From positions 124,001 through 188,000 of the forward strand of contig NZ_KB904747.1 in NCBI RefSeq assembly GCF_000380185.1: a DNA stretch of 64,000 bases, given 5' to 3'. The notes under the pieces were generated by a model, which saw only the letters and a program-made list of their open reading frames with translations, did not search any database and was not told the DNA's origin. Origin of the DNA: Thiofilum flexile DSM 14609 (GTDB taxonomy: Bacteria > Pseudomonadota > Gammaproteobacteria > Thiotrichales > Thiotrichaceae). The translations under genes and the position numbers were made by a program. Each line of letters starts with the position of its first letter. The first letter of the stretch is position 1. Below are positions 43,933-52,995 of the stretch, piece after piece.

Positions 43933-45459
43933 CTATTCCGTCATTTGATGTCGTTGTTGCCGAGTATTATATGAGGTTTTAGCTATACTCTGTTGAGCAG
44001 TGTTTTGTCGCTGAGTGAGTTCAGGTTTAAAAGGAATCTGTCCTTTTTGCCCCGTTTTAGCATAGTCTTGTAATAAAGCCATTTCTAATAGCTCTACATT
44101 AATACCTAATACCTCTTGTCCCGCTTGATGAATTAAACTAAATAGGCGGGGTAAAGCAATCTGATGCGTTTGATTTGAAGCTTGATAGAGCCAATCCGTC
44201 AATTGCCAAAAGCGCTCGAAAGGTTGATTACCTAATAGCAGCGGCAAAGTCGCTTCAAAACGCCCTGAATTACCAATCATGTCCCAATAGCGTGCAAAGC
44301 GATTCACCTGTTGCATCGTTTGAAAGTCAATACAATCGGTTTGCAAAATATTATAGGGTGGTTGCGGGTTGTAAATCATCTTAAACGAATCGGTATGCCG
44401 AATAATCGGTGTACCTCTTAAGCGCTTTAAAATACCTACTTGAATCTCGTGTGGATTCAATGCAATAAGCTGATTGAAACCTAAGCCAAAGCTAGCTAAA
44501 TCCTCACTAGGCAAGCCAAAAATTAAATCAGTATGCAAGTGTGCGCTAGTATTTTCTCTTAGCCATTGAATATTAGCTTTAGATTTTTCATTATCTTGTT
44601 TGCGGCTAATCAGTGCTTGCACTGCTGGATTAAAGGTTTGAATACCGATTTCAAATTGTAAAGTGCCATCTGGGAATTGTTGAATTTTTTCTTTTAATAT
44701 TTCAGGTAAATGATCGGGTATTAGCTCGAAATGTAAAAAGGTCTTAGAGTCAATACGACTGAGAAAGAAATCTAAAATAGCAATAGTTGTCGGTATTTTT
44801 AGATTAAAGGTACGGTCGACAAATTTAAAATGGCGTAAGCCACGTTGCCATAATATCTCCATGGCCTGTAAAAAGCGCTCTAGCTCAAAAGGGTAAGCGG
44901 TTTTATCCAAAGCAGAGAGGCAAAATTCACATTTAAACGGGCAGCCACGCGAAGCTTCTACATAGACAAAGCGCTGTTGAATGTCTTCATCGGTGTAATA
45001 GTCATAGGGCAATGATAATTGATTGAGAGGGGCTTGAGTGCCCGAAATAATTTTAGTGAGTGGGCGTTGCCGTTGCAATAGTTGGGTACATAATTGATAA
45101 AAGCTGATTTCTCCCGCACCCGTAATCACATAATCCGCTAGTTGAGTAATCGCTTGTTGCTCGGTCTCATAACTAACCTCAGGCCCACCTAATACAATGA
45201 TTAAGTTTGGATCGAGCACTTTAAGCAATGTGACCAATTCAGTGGTTTCGACCACATTCCAAATATAAACACTCAAACCTAGAATCCGAGGCTGTAAGGC
45301 TAGGATTTGCTCTGCTAGGTCGATAGGACGCTGATTAATCGTAAACTCTACTATTTGTGTACAGGCCTGATGTTCTTTGAGGTTGGCATACAGATAGCGC
45401 AATCCCATGGCAGTGTGATGATAACGAGCATTAAGGGTACTGAGGATAATAGTCGGCAT
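43933..45459 (-). CDS. B12-binding domain radical SAM protein (DUF4080 type)
   Basis: A 508-residue enzyme. The N-terminal cobalamin-binding-like domain (ILGLSVYIWNVVETTEL, VLGGPEVSYE) leads into a radical SAM core with the cluster motif CPFKCEFC and the following LSALDKTAYPF. The C-terminal 200 residues fit the DUF4080 region seen in this subgroup. Members are predicted oxidoreductases or methyltransferases with unknown substrates. The last 40 residues are Gln-rich and probably disordered. The upstream side is the long non-coding interval at 45460-45906, which must hold its promoter. Confidence 0.85.
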   Translation of the reverse strand: MPTIILSTLNARYHHTAMGLRYLYANLKEHQACTQIVEFTINQRPIDLAEQILALQPRILGLSVYIWNVVETTELVTLLKVLDPNLIIVLGGPEVSYETEQQAITQLADYVITGAGEISFYQLCTQLLQRQRPLTKIISGTQAPLNQLSLPYDYYTDEDIQQRFVYVEASRGCPFKCEFCLSALDKTAYPFELERFLQAMEILWQRGLRHFKFVDRTFNLKIPTTIAILDFFLSRIDSKTFLHFELIPDHLPEILKEKIQQFPDGTLQFEIGIQTFNPAVQALISRKQDNEKSKANIQWLRENTSAHLHTDLIFGLPSEDLASFGLGFNQLIALNPHEIQVGILKRLRGTPIIRHTDSFKMIYNPQPPYNILQTDCIDFQTMQQVNRFARYWDMIGNSGRFEATLPLLLGNQPFERFWQLTDWLYQASNQTHQIALPRLFSLIHQAGQEVLGINVELLEMALLQDYAKTGQKGQIPFKPELTQRQNTAQQSIAKTSYNTRQQRHQMTE

Positions 45460-45906
45460 GAATAATTAGCTATGTTAATGGAGAGAGTCCTGAGGAGGAG
45501 AGTGTAACATGTATGTGAGGACACATGAGCACTGGCTGAATAATCAGGGCTAGTCGATATTTGAGCATATTGCAGATATTTTTTTAAAAAAAATGACCGT
45601 TTATACTACTTAATCAAGTAGATAAGCGGTAATTGCGTGGATTTAGTTATAATTTTCACGTTAAAAACCATTATTTTTATAAGTATATAGGCTAAAATTT
45701 AGCCGCCAAAATACTAAAATTTATTTGCAGGGATTAGCTCTGAAACCTTGACATATCAAGCTTAGCTGGTTTGTGTGTTGGTTTTTTGCATATATGAATA
45801 TTATTTTGATGATAAAAAAAATTTATAAACGAGTAGGTTTGTGTGACATCCCCGAACTTTTTGCTTACAATCCCTCCCCGTGGACTTATCCACGTTGTTA
45901 ATTACT
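45460..45906. other. AT-rich non-coding interval with several small palindromes
   Basis: About 450 bases without a gene. It contains palindromes ctactt-aatc-aagtag (45606-45621), ggctaaa-a-tttagcc (45690-45704) and cgtgga-ctta-tccacg (45879-45894), and long A and T runs. A TTGACA box starts near 45749, but its 17-base-distant partner is poor. No known RNA family is recognised. It may hold promoters for the genes on both sides, an unannotated RNA, or decayed sequence. Confidence 0.5.
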
Positions 45907-46050
45907 ATGAACAATACAACCAATGGTGACTGTCGAAAGGCATTAGTAATCAATACCTTTCATGATGACGGAGCCAACTACAAATTAATCAAAACCAAGC
46001 GTGCTGGGGAGCTATCTACTCTGGAGGGTTCTGCAACACGTAGTCAATAG
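45907..46050 (+). CDS. possible small protein of 47 residues
   Basis: An ATG-initiated frame encoding MNNTTNGDCRKALVINTFHD followed by 27 further residues, ending GSATRSQ. It is soluble, mixed in charge, and the base composition inside is less AT-rich than around it. There is no strong ribosome site (only TTGTTAATTACT before the ATG), but a perfect hairpin (45879-45894) lies just upstream. No family is recognised. It could be a leader peptide, part of an RNA, or chance. Confidence 0.25.
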   Translation: MNNTTNGDCRKALVINTFHDDGANYKLIKTKRAGELSTLEGSATRSQ

Positions 46051-46173
46051 TTTCTACTCCCCCCACTTTTCAAAGACTTACTTGAGAAATCAGTTATTTA
46101 ACCATAACTGTTGGGGATTATCGTCGCTATTTTTTTGGTTTTTGAATTGCAATGAATTAGATAGGTTATTGTT

Positions 46174-46566
46174 ATGTCTATGTTTACTCGTTTAACCCTG
46201 ATGACCCTGTTGTCACTACTCATGGCAGAACTCAGTTTTGCTGCTAAAAAGCAGACTCAAGCTTTGCGTGTGACAGCTACCGCGTATAACTCAGTCCCTG
46301 GCCAAACCGATGCAACACCTGATATTGCTGCTTGGGGCGACCGCTTAACACCTAATATGAAGGCTATAGCGGTATCAAGAGATTTATTACATGAGTATGG
46401 TCTGAAACGTAATTCAGTGGTTAGAATCAGTGGTTTACCCGGAGAATACCGAGTTTTAGATAAAATGAACTCGCGTTGGAGCCGGAAAATCGACATCTTT
46501 ATGGGCAAAGACCAGCGTCGTGCTAGAAGCTGGGGTCGCCGTAATGTCACTATCCAATGGAAATAA
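46174..46566 (+). CDS. secreted 3D-domain protein (double-psi beta-barrel)
   Basis: A 130-residue protein with a signal peptide (MSMFTRLTLMTLLSLLMAELSFAA) and a compact 3D domain: VTATAYNSVPGQTDATP, GDRLTPNMKAIAVSRDLL, VVRISGLPGEYRVLDKM and KIDIFMGKDQRRARSWG. The conserved aspartates of 3D domains (here D in GQTDATP, VLDKM and KIDIF) suggest murein-lytic or RlpA/MltA-like activity in the periplasm. The start at 46174 has AGG nine bases before it. It converges on hisH; a hairpin at 46592-46620 lies between. Confidence 0.8.
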   Translation: MSMFTRLTLMTLLSLLMAELSFAAKKQTQALRVTATAYNSVPGQTDATPDIAAWGDRLTPNMKAIAVSRDLLHEYGLKRNSVVRISGLPGEYRVLDKMNSRWSRKIDIFMGKDQRRARSWGRRNVTIQWK

Positions 46567-46591
46567 ACAACACTTAACGTAAAAACCAAGT

Positions 46592-46620
46592 AAGCCCATG
46601 AAGTAGTCAATCTTGGGCTT
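46592..46620. terminator. hairpin between the 3D-domain gene and hisH
   Basis: The arms aagccca (46592-46598) and tgggctt (46614-46620) enclose a 15-base loop that can pair further (tga with tca). It lies between convergent genes and is followed by T-rich sequence. Confidence 0.6.
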
Positions 46621-46638
46621 TGCTTTCACTAACTTTAA

Positions 46639-47280
46639 TTAAATTGACCAGTTAGCAAAGTTTTCTAATAGTCTCAAGCCATCACGAGACGATTTTTCCG
46701 GATGACATTGGATCGCAAAGACATTGTCTGCTGCAAGAGCAGAGGTATAGTGAACACCATAGTCCGTTACTCCCGCTTGTAAGCCTGCATTCTCTGGTGC
46801 TACATAATAACTATGTACAAAATAAAACCGTGCTCCATCCTCAATGCCTTTCCAAAGTGGATGTGCTTGTACTTGCCAAACCTGATTCCAGCCCATTTGT
46901 GGTATTTTTAAGCGTTCGCCAGCAGGTAAGTTGGCATGAGCACCACTAAAGTGTTTCACCTGACCGGGGTATAGACCTAAGCAATGAATACCTTGATTTT
47001 CATCCGAGTGTTGCATTAATACCTGCATGCCCATACAGATACCTAAAAAAGGCTTGGTTTTAGCGGCCTCTAATACCACTTCTGCCAAACCGAGGCGGTA
47101 TAGTTCGCCCATGCAATCCCGTGCCGCTCCTTGTCCGGGAAAAACAACACGGTCAGCGTTTAAAATAACTTTAGGGTCTGAGGTAATATCGACTTGAGCC
47201 ATAGGCGCTACGTGTTGCACGGCACGCCCTACTGAATGGAGATTACCCATATTGTAATTAATAATCGCAATACGCTCCAT
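46639..47280 (-). CDS. hisH: imidazole glycerol phosphate synthase subunit HisH
   Basis: The glutaminase subunit that supplies ammonia to HisF in histidine synthesis. At 213 residues it is a class I amidotransferase, with the nucleophile Cys in FLGICMGMQ and the His-x-Glu pair in QCHPEKS. NYNMGNLHSV and VFPGQGAARDCM are further family marks. Its ATG shares one base with the hisB stop (TAATG), so translation is coupled. hisA and hisF, which normally follow, are not here; the next gene downstream is on the opposite strand. Confidence 0.97.
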   Translation of the reverse strand: MERIAIINYNMGNLHSVGRAVQHVAPMAQVDITSDPKVILNADRVVFPGQGAARDCMGELYRLGLAEVVLEAAKTKPFLGICMGMQVLMQHSDENQGIHCLGLYPGQVKHFSGAHANLPAGERLKIPQMGWNQVWQVQAHPLWKGIEDGARFYFVHSYYVAPENAGLQAGVTDYGVHYTSALAADNVFAIQCHPEKSSRDGLRLLENFANWSI

Positions 47281-47873
47281 TACAAGGCTCCTTTCGTCGA
47301 GGGGAGTATGTCCCCCATACGCGGATCACGCTCCATCGCCATCCGTAGCGCACGCCCAAAGGCTTTAAAGACAGTCTCTACAATATGATGGGCATTCCGT
47401 CCGCGCAGATTATCAATGTGTAAAGTGACTAAAGCGTGATTCACAAAGCCCTGAAAGAACTCATAGAACAGATCGGTATCAAATTGACCAATATGAGAAC
47501 GTTTATAATCCACATGATGTTCAAGACCCGGACGTCCCGAAAAATCAATGACCACACGCGATAGGGCTTCATCTAGTGGTACATAAGCATGTCCATAGCG
47601 CCGAATACCCTTTTTATCACCGATGGCTTGTTTAAAAGCTTGCCCTAGGCTAATACCAATATCTTCTACACTATGATGATCATCAATCTGGCGATCCCCG
47701 TGACATTCCACCTCAATATCAATCATACCGTGGCGTGCAATTTGATCGAGCATATGCTCTAAAAACGGAATGCCGGTATTAAAGCGTGACACACCAGTGC
47801 CATCTAAATTCACTCGAACCTTAATTTGAGTTTCTAAGGTGTTACGTTCGATTTGAGCAATACGATCAGTCAT
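47280..47873 (-). CDS. hisB: imidazoleglycerol-phosphate dehydratase
   Basis: Removes water from imidazoleglycerol phosphate in histidine synthesis. It is 197 residues, the monofunctional form, without the N-terminal phosphatase found in enteric HisB. The metal-binding motifs are [26 protein letters not shown] and NAHHIVE, with DFSGRPG in between. The start at 47873 has a weak ribosome site. It lies 48 bases after rnd and one base before hisH, giving the probable operon rnd-hisB-hisH. Confidence 0.97.
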   Translation of the reverse strand: MTDRIAQIERNTLETQIKVRVNLDGTGVSRFNTGIPFLEHMLDQIARHGMIDIEVECHGDRQIDDHHSVEDIGISLGQAFKQAIGDKKGIRRYGHAYVPLDEALSRVVIDFSGRPGLEHHVDYKRSHIGQFDTDLFYEFFQGFVNHALVTLHIDNLRGRNAHHIVETVFKAFGRALRMAMERDPRMGDILPSTKGAL

Positions 47874-47921
47874 AGTAATCAGATTTATAGAGAAAATGCA
47901 GGAAGGTGCTAGTGTAGCATA

Positions 47922-49061
47922 TTAGTCTTGTAAGAAGACTTTTTGTTGTTTCACTGCTATGGTTTTTTTACCCGCTAATAGGTCGGCAAATACATCATTC
48001 AAAATACTGCCCCGCCAATCCTCGGAGAGCGAGGTACGCTGTTCAATCAGCATTTTTTCAATTTGGGGGCGGGTGGCTAACATTTGGGGTGAAATATTAT
48101 ATTGCAGCGCTTGTTGGCCTACGACTAGCATTAATAAATCAGTGAGTAAGGCCAGCTCAGCATCTAAAGTGCGTCGTCGAGTGGGTTGAGGCCATTCTTC
48201 AGCCGGTAGCTTCATTCCCATTTGAATGAGTTTAAGCCACTGTGAACCTTGTTGTTGGATTGTTTCTTCTTTTAGTCCACGAATATTTCTAAAATCTTCG
48301 ATTTTCTGAATACGCATCCGTGCCATATCCACCAGAATTTCATCCGAGATTAGCCAGCGCTTGGGTAAATTTTTGTGTAAGGCTTCACTCTCGCGCCAAG
48401 CCGCCAATTCACGTAATACCGATAACTGTTGAGGTTTGAGGAGTTGACTATTCTTAACACGTTTCCAAGTCCCTCTGATATCCACTTCATACGTGTTGGG
48501 ATCGGTGAGTTTAGCGAAGGATTTGAATACCCATTGATCCCGTTGCAGAGTTTTGAGTTGTTGTTGGAGGAGGGGGTAAATTTGTTTGAGATAACGGACA
48601 TCATCAATGGCATATTCCAATTGCTCATGCCGTAAAGGGCGTGCCGACCAGTCGGTGCGAGATTGGGATTTATCTAAATTAACCCCTAGTAATGTTTCGA
48701 CTAAGCGCCCATAGCCTAATTGATCCCCTAAGCCTAGCACGGCGGCTGCTATTTGAGTGTCAAATACCGGAGCTGGAACTTGCTTGCTTAGGTGATAGAA
48801 AATCTCTAAATCCTGTGAGGCGGCATGAAATATTTTGAGTAAGGTAGGTTGATGTAACCAAGTAAACAAAGGGGTTAAGTCAGCAATGGCTAAGGGATCA
48901 ATACAAGCTAAACGTTTTTCAGTGGCTAATTGGATTAAACAGAGCTGCGGATAGTAGGTTTTTTCGCGGATAAATTCAGTATCCAATACTACCCACTGAG
49001 CATCACTGAGATCTATAAGCAAAGTCTGTAATTCAGCAGGAGTAGCGATATAGTCAAACAT
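47922..49061 (-). CDS. rnd: ribonuclease D
   Basis: A 3'-5' exoribonuclease that trims tRNA and other small RNA 3' ends. It has 379 residues. The DEDD exonuclease domain has Asp27 and Glu29 (VLDTEFIRE), FHAASQDLEI and YAIDDVRYL, and an HRDC domain follows (LRELAAWRESEALHKNLPKRWLISDEILVDMAR). AAGG lies six bases before the ATG at 49061. It is followed by hisB on the same strand. Confidence 0.95.
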   Translation of the reverse strand: MFDYIATPAELQTLLIDLSDAQWVVLDTEFIREKTYYPQLCLIQLATEKRLACIDPLAIADLTPLFTWLHQPTLLKIFHAASQDLEIFYHLSKQVPAPVFDTQIAAAVLGLGDQLGYGRLVETLLGVNLDKSQSRTDWSARPLRHEQLEYAIDDVRYLKQIYPLLQQQLKTLQRDQWVFKSFAKLTDPNTYEVDIRGTWKRVKNSQLLKPQQLSVLRELAAWRESEALHKNLPKRWLISDEILVDMARMRIQKIEDFRNIRGLKEETIQQQGSQWLKLIQMGMKLPAEEWPQPTRRRTLDAELALLTDLLMLVVGQQALQYNISPQMLATRPQIEKMLIEQRTSLSEDWRGSILNDVFADLLAGKKTIAVKQQKVFLQD

Positions 49062-49428
49062 AGTCAGCCTTAGTAAAATAAGGATTCAAATCAATCATTA
49101 GCTAATAGCGTAAGCACGGTGAGTTAGCTCAAAAAGGGATCAGCTAAAGTCTGGAAATAAGCGCTAAGTACTATGACTAGCTTAATAAAAATTCTCAATA
49201 GAGAATTTAATAAATAGCTAGAAATTCAATCTAAATAGTTGAATAGGTTGAGTTATTTATTTTATTTAATTGACAGTTTGATAAATTTAATAGAAACTGA
49301 ACGGGTGTGGCGCTTAATAATACTTGGGTGCTGCCCCAACCGCTAGTTGGATGATACCCCCTCTGTGATAACTAAAAACCCAGCCTAATAGCTGGGTTTT
49401 TAGTTATGAGAGGTAACATTAATTTTAG
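49062..49428. other. 367-bp interval between smg and rnd
   Basis: The left 250 bases are AT-rich and presumably hold the rnd promoter (minus strand). A small hairpin ccaac-cgcta-gttgg (49336-49350) and the strong terminator at 49368-49407 occupy the right end. No gene or RNA is recognised. Confidence 0.5.
49368..49407. terminator. strong terminator after smg
   Basis: A perfect 17-bp stem (ataactaaaaacccagc at 49368-49384, complement at 49391-49407) with a 6-base loop. The A/T-rich outer part and GC core are typical of intrinsic terminators. It closes the transcript of the LysM-dprA-smg run. Confidence 0.92.
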
Positions 49429-49902
49429 TTAGTGTAGGAGGGTATTATTCTGTTCGGCAGTTTCTATGGGTTGTAAAAGGCCAGTGTAGGAAGTATCTGC
49501 ACGGTTCATGACCACCATTTGTACCACCCACTGCAATCTCGCTAAATCAAATTCCCGATCTTGTAAAACTAGTACTCGATCAATCACTTGTTCGCGTTCA
49601 GCAGCAGAAAGTAAGCCTTGGCGTTCTAATTGCAGCAAATAATCTTGGCATTCAATATCCAACCACTGCTGTTCAAAGGGAGTAAATACTCGCAATGAAT
49701 GAGGATGATAAGTAGGGGTAACCTTAGAAGCGGTATCGCCTAGGCTTTCTAGCCAGTCAAATGCGCGAATGATTTCACCACGATGAAACCCCGCACTTTG
49801 TAGGTAGTCTTGTAAAACCTCTCGATCCTCTTCCAGTTGATCTTCCATACCCGGATACGTATCAAACAGGTAGAACAATACATCCAGTGTGTTTTCTTTC
49901 AT
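49429..49902 (-). CDS. smg: Smg family protein (DUF494)
   Basis: A 157-residue protein matching the Smg family, of unknown biochemical role, that almost always follows dprA. N-terminal MKENTLDVLFYLFDTYP, FHRGEIIRAFDWLESL, and the central VFTPFEQQWLDIECQDYLLQLE are characteristic. In E. coli smg lies between dprA and topA-related genes. It starts 6 bases after the dprA stop, so it is in the same operon. GAGAG lies about 10 bases before the ATG. Confidence 0.93.
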   Translation of the reverse strand: MKENTLDVLFYLFDTYPGMEDQLEEDREVLQDYLQSAGFHRGEIIRAFDWLESLGDTASKVTPTYHPHSLRVFTPFEQQWLDIECQDYLLQLERQGLLSAAEREQVIDRVLVLQDREFDLARLQWVVQMVVMNRADTSYTGLLQPIETAEQNNTLLH

Positions 49903-49908
49903 GAAATA

Positions 49909-51096
49909 TTACTCTCTTGGAGTTTGACGCATATAGTGCCCGCCACCACATGCCACAACAAAGCCCTGTAACTCAAGCATAAGCAGAATGGAGGAAACCA
50001 CATCGGCGGTCAAGCCAGTATTAAGAATTATCTGGTCAATTGGTAGGGGTTCTGAGCCTAAAGCCGACAGAATGCGTTTATGTTCCTCATCCATGTCCCA
50101 ATTAACCTCAAAGATAGCCTGCTTATTGGGCTTAGGAGCGTGAGGGCGGGAGCTGGAGGTCTGAGCTTGAGGCGTGTTGCCATCCTGCAAATAGGGCGCT
50201 AATTGAGGGGCAATTTCCTCTAAAATATCTTGGGCGGTTTCCACCAATTTAGCCCCTTGGCGAATTAATTGATGGCAACCCCGTGCCATAGGATTATGAA
50301 TGGAGCCGGGAATAGCAAAGACTTCACGTCCTTGTTCCATCGCATGCTTGGCGGTGACTAGTGAGCCACTTTTAAGTGCGGCTTCCACTACTAAAGTCCC
50401 TACACTCAGGCCACTAATAATCCGATTACGGCGGGGGAAATGTTGTGGTAGAGGTTTGGTTCCAATCGGATACTCAGAAATAATGAGACCTGCTTGGCTA
50501 ATTTGTTCGGCGAGCTTCCGGTTTTGACTGGGGTAGACCATATCTAAACCCGTTGCTACTACCGCAATAGTAGTACCACCACTGTCTAAAGCTGCTTGAT
50601 GGCTAATCGCATCAATACCTTCAGCGAGGCCGCTAGTGATAGTTAAACCATGCTCTGCTAAATAAGCCGCAAACGCGCGGGCATTATCACGTCCCTCACG
50701 GCTAGGGTTACGGCTACCAATTAAGGCTAATTGTGGGTCATTTAATAAGGCTGTTGTTCCTACCGCAAACAGTAGCGGAGGAGAGGCATCAATATCGGCG
50801 AGTAGGGCGGGGTAATGTTCATGTTCTGGGGTCAGAATATGGCGTTGAGCTGAGGTGGTAGACCACTTTAAATCCAGCTCAGCACCGGCTAAGGTTTCGG
50901 CTGAAGGTGATTGAAGCGCTTCAATCACCACAGGCTTAAGGCCAGTTGTTTGTAATAACTGACCACTAACATTAAAGACCGCATCGGCTGAACCTAATTG
51001 CTGTAGCAGACGGCGCAGACTCATTGGGCCTATTCCGGGCGTTCGCCACAGTTTCAGGCGCTGGAATAACTCCTGTTCACTAATCGATGCGGTCAT
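49909..51096 (-). CDS. dprA: DNA-processing protein DprA
   Basis: Loads RecA onto incoming single-stranded DNA during natural transformation. It has 395 residues. An N-terminal SAM-like/helix-hairpin region (RTPGIGPMSLRRLLQQL) precedes the Rossmann core with GSRNPSREGRDNARAFA, ITSGLAEGIDAISHQAAL and YPIGTKPLPQHFPRRNRIISGLS, and a C-terminal winged-helix domain (ILSALGSEPLPIDQIILNTGL). The ATG at 51096 with TGAG seven bases upstream is preferred to a TTG at 51108. It lies directly after the LysM lipoprotein gene. Confidence 0.95.
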   Translation of the reverse strand: MTASISEQELFQRLKLWRTPGIGPMSLRRLLQQLGSADAVFNVSGQLLQTTGLKPVVIEALQSPSAETLAGAELDLKWSTTSAQRHILTPEHEHYPALLADIDASPPLLFAVGTTALLNDPQLALIGSRNPSREGRDNARAFAAYLAEHGLTITSGLAEGIDAISHQAALDSGGTTIAVVATGLDMVYPSQNRKLAEQISQAGLIISEYPIGTKPLPQHFPRRNRIISGLSVGTLVVEAALKSGSLVTAKHAMEQGREVFAIPGSIHNPMARGCHQLIRQGAKLVETAQDILEEIAPQLAPYLQDGNTPQAQTSSSRPHAPKPNKQAIFEVNWDMDEEHKRILSALGSEPLPIDQIILNTGLTADVVSSILLMLELQGFVVACGGGHYMRQTPRE

Positions 51097-51114
51097 GTCA
51101 GTACTCAATAGGGG

Positions 51115-52347
51115 TTAAGGATTGCCAATTTTATACCCATTTTTAACCTCACGGGAGGCGTCCATAATGAGTCCATAACTCACTTGGCGGTCAGTTTTAA
51201 AGATAACAAGATTAGCAACTTTTTCAGGTGGTAAGCGCACCGCTTGTTTTTGTTCAGTACCATATTGACCTTTTCTAGATTGATAAGGATCTAGTACCAC
51301 AGAGCCTGGGGCATAAACACCTAATACATAACCCTCATGTATCCCTTGGCCCGCGCCTTTATTAATGACGGCTACCATACGATTGCCACCTAAATAGTTA
51401 GCATCTAGCATAGAAATAATATCGGCACGTACTTTGTGCGTAGGCTCTGTCATGGCGGTATGGAGTTGAATGGTGTGATCTTCTAGTGGAAATACTCGAT
51501 CCCCATTTTGTATTTCACGTTGGCTCTCTATAACTGTAGCAGTAGTCAGTTCACCTGGGGTATTAATTTCAATAATACCGGCGAGGTTGGCCTCAACGCC
51601 TAAAATGCGCTTACTACTAGGGTCATTAAGCTTTTTACTAGGGTGATAGACTCCCCACTGTTGGCCTACTTGAGCGCCACGTAAATTGCGCACATAAATT
51701 TTTTGCTGAGGAGCAATTAAGAGCGTGTTGTCTTGTGAGGCTACGATATAGGGCGCTTTATTAATTTGGTCAGCACTGAGCAATTTAGGCCAGAAGGTAA
51801 AGGCTGCAAGGGTATTAATAGGCTCGCCAATTAAGGACTGCTGGGTTCGCTCAATACGAATGCGCGGTTTGAGCTTAAGGGTACTCGCATCGGCTGCCAT
51901 GGTGTTGCCACTATTTAGCGTTCGACCATTATAGCTTAACATACCGTTTTCTAAGCGAATGACATCGCCCGGATAGATTAAATGTGGGTTTTTAATCTCG
52001 CGATTATTACCCCAAATTTCAGGCCAACGCCAAGGATGTTTGAGGAATTTTCCGGCAATATCCCATAAGGTATCGCCTTTTTTAACGGTATAACTATCGG
52101 GGGCATTGGGATTTAACTCCAAAGAGGAGGAGCGTTGTGGCGTATCCCAGTCATCATTAGCAATAGAACTGACGAACGTATCGCTATTTGAGCCATGATT
52201 AGAGGGATTACTTTGGGGTTGGCCATAATATCGGTCATAATTAGGGTTAACTACAGGTGTTTCGTTATAGTTTTTAGCCGTGCTACAACCTACTACTACG
52301 AAACCCATGACACACGTTAACCATAAGGTATTCAGATCACGTAACAT
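51115..52347 (-). CDS. LysM-domain lipoprotein
   Basis: A 410-residue envelope protein. The N-terminus (TCVMGFVVVGCSTAK) is a lipoprotein signal with lipidated Cys near residue 21. A LysM domain at about 85-133 (YTVKKGDTLWDIAGKFLKHPWRWPEIW) binds peptidoglycan. A beta-rich region of about 250 residues follows, with repeats of Val-Gly-x-G-type turns (GAGQGIHEGYVLGVY). This type of LysM protein commonly precedes dprA in gammaproteobacteria. It is divergent from def across 102 bases. Confidence 0.9.
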   Translation of the reverse strand: MLRDLNTLWLTCVMGFVVVGCSTAKNYNETPVVNPNYDRYYGQPQSNPSNHGSNSDTFVSSIANDDWDTPQRSSSLELNPNAPDSYTVKKGDTLWDIAGKFLKHPWRWPEIWGNNREIKNPHLIYPGDVIRLENGMLSYNGRTLNSGNTMAADASTLKLKPRIRIERTQQSLIGEPINTLAAFTFWPKLLSADQINKAPYIVASQDNTLLIAPQQKIYVRNLRGAQVGQQWGVYHPSKKLNDPSSKRILGVEANLAGIIEINTPGELTTATVIESQREIQNGDRVFPLEDHTIQLHTAMTEPTHKVRADIISMLDANYLGGNRMVAVINKGAGQGIHEGYVLGVYAPGSVVLDPYQSRKGQYGTEQKQAVRLPPEKVANLVIFKTDRQVSYGLIMDASREVKNGYKIGNP

Positions 52348-52449
52348 GATTTAGATCCTTGTCGTTATTATTGGAGTGGATTTAATCTCGCATGATACTT
52401 GACCCAATAAGTGACAACATCTCTTCCAGACTTTCGGTAATTGAACACT

Positions 52450-52995
52450 ATGACACTATTAACCATTTTACATCATCCCGATCCACGTTTGCGTAAAAAG
52501 GCAGCGGCAGTCAATGCGATCACGCCCGCTTTACAACAGACTTTAGATGATATGTTAGAGACTATGTATGCCGCTCCCGGCATTGGTTTGGCAGCCACAC
52601 AAGTCAATGTGCATCAGCGCATGATTGTGATGGATATCTCCGAAAATAAAGATCAGCCCCTGTTTATCATTAACCCAGAAATCCTCCACAAAGAAGGCAC
52701 GATTGAATACGAAGAGGGCTGCTTATCGGTGCCTGAGTATTACGATAAAGTGACACGTGCTGAAAAAATCAGAGTGCGCTTTTTAAATCGTGAGGGACAA
52801 ACGGTAGAGCTAGAGGCAGAGGGCTTATTGGCTATTTGTATCCAACATGAAATGGATCATTTAGAGGGTAAGTTATTCGTTGATTACTTATCAACCTTAA
52901 AGCAGCAGCGGGTACGTAAGAAACTAGAAAAACTCGCCAAGAATCCTGCTCCGGCAAAAACGCCTGACCCTGAGGCGCAGGCGGTTAATCAATGA
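52450..52995 (+). CDS. def: peptide deformylase
   Basis: Removes the formyl group from nascent protein N-termini. It has 181 residues. The three motifs are GIGLAATQV (44-52), EGCLSVP with metal ligand Cys91, and HEMDHLEG with His133 and His137 and the catalytic Glu134. The ATG at 52450 gives [15 protein letters not shown], matching the family; the TTG at 52441 is an alternative. Its stop overlaps the fmt ATG by 4 bases. First gene of a seven-gene run to trkA. Confidence 0.97.
   Translation: MTLLTILHHPDPRLRKKAAAVNAITPALQQTLDDMLETMYAAPGIGLAATQVNVHQRMIVMDISENKDQPLFIINPEILHKEGTIEYEEGCLSVPEYYDKVTRAEKIRVRFLNREGQTVELEAEGLLAICIQHEMDHLEGKLFVDYLSTLKQQRVRKKLEKLAKNPAPAKTPDPEAQAVNQ

Noticed and set aside
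46001-46195. Plus-strand 64-codon frame before the 3D-domain gene
   Set aside because: It overlaps the start of the 3D-domain gene in another frame and has an aromatic-rich chance composition.
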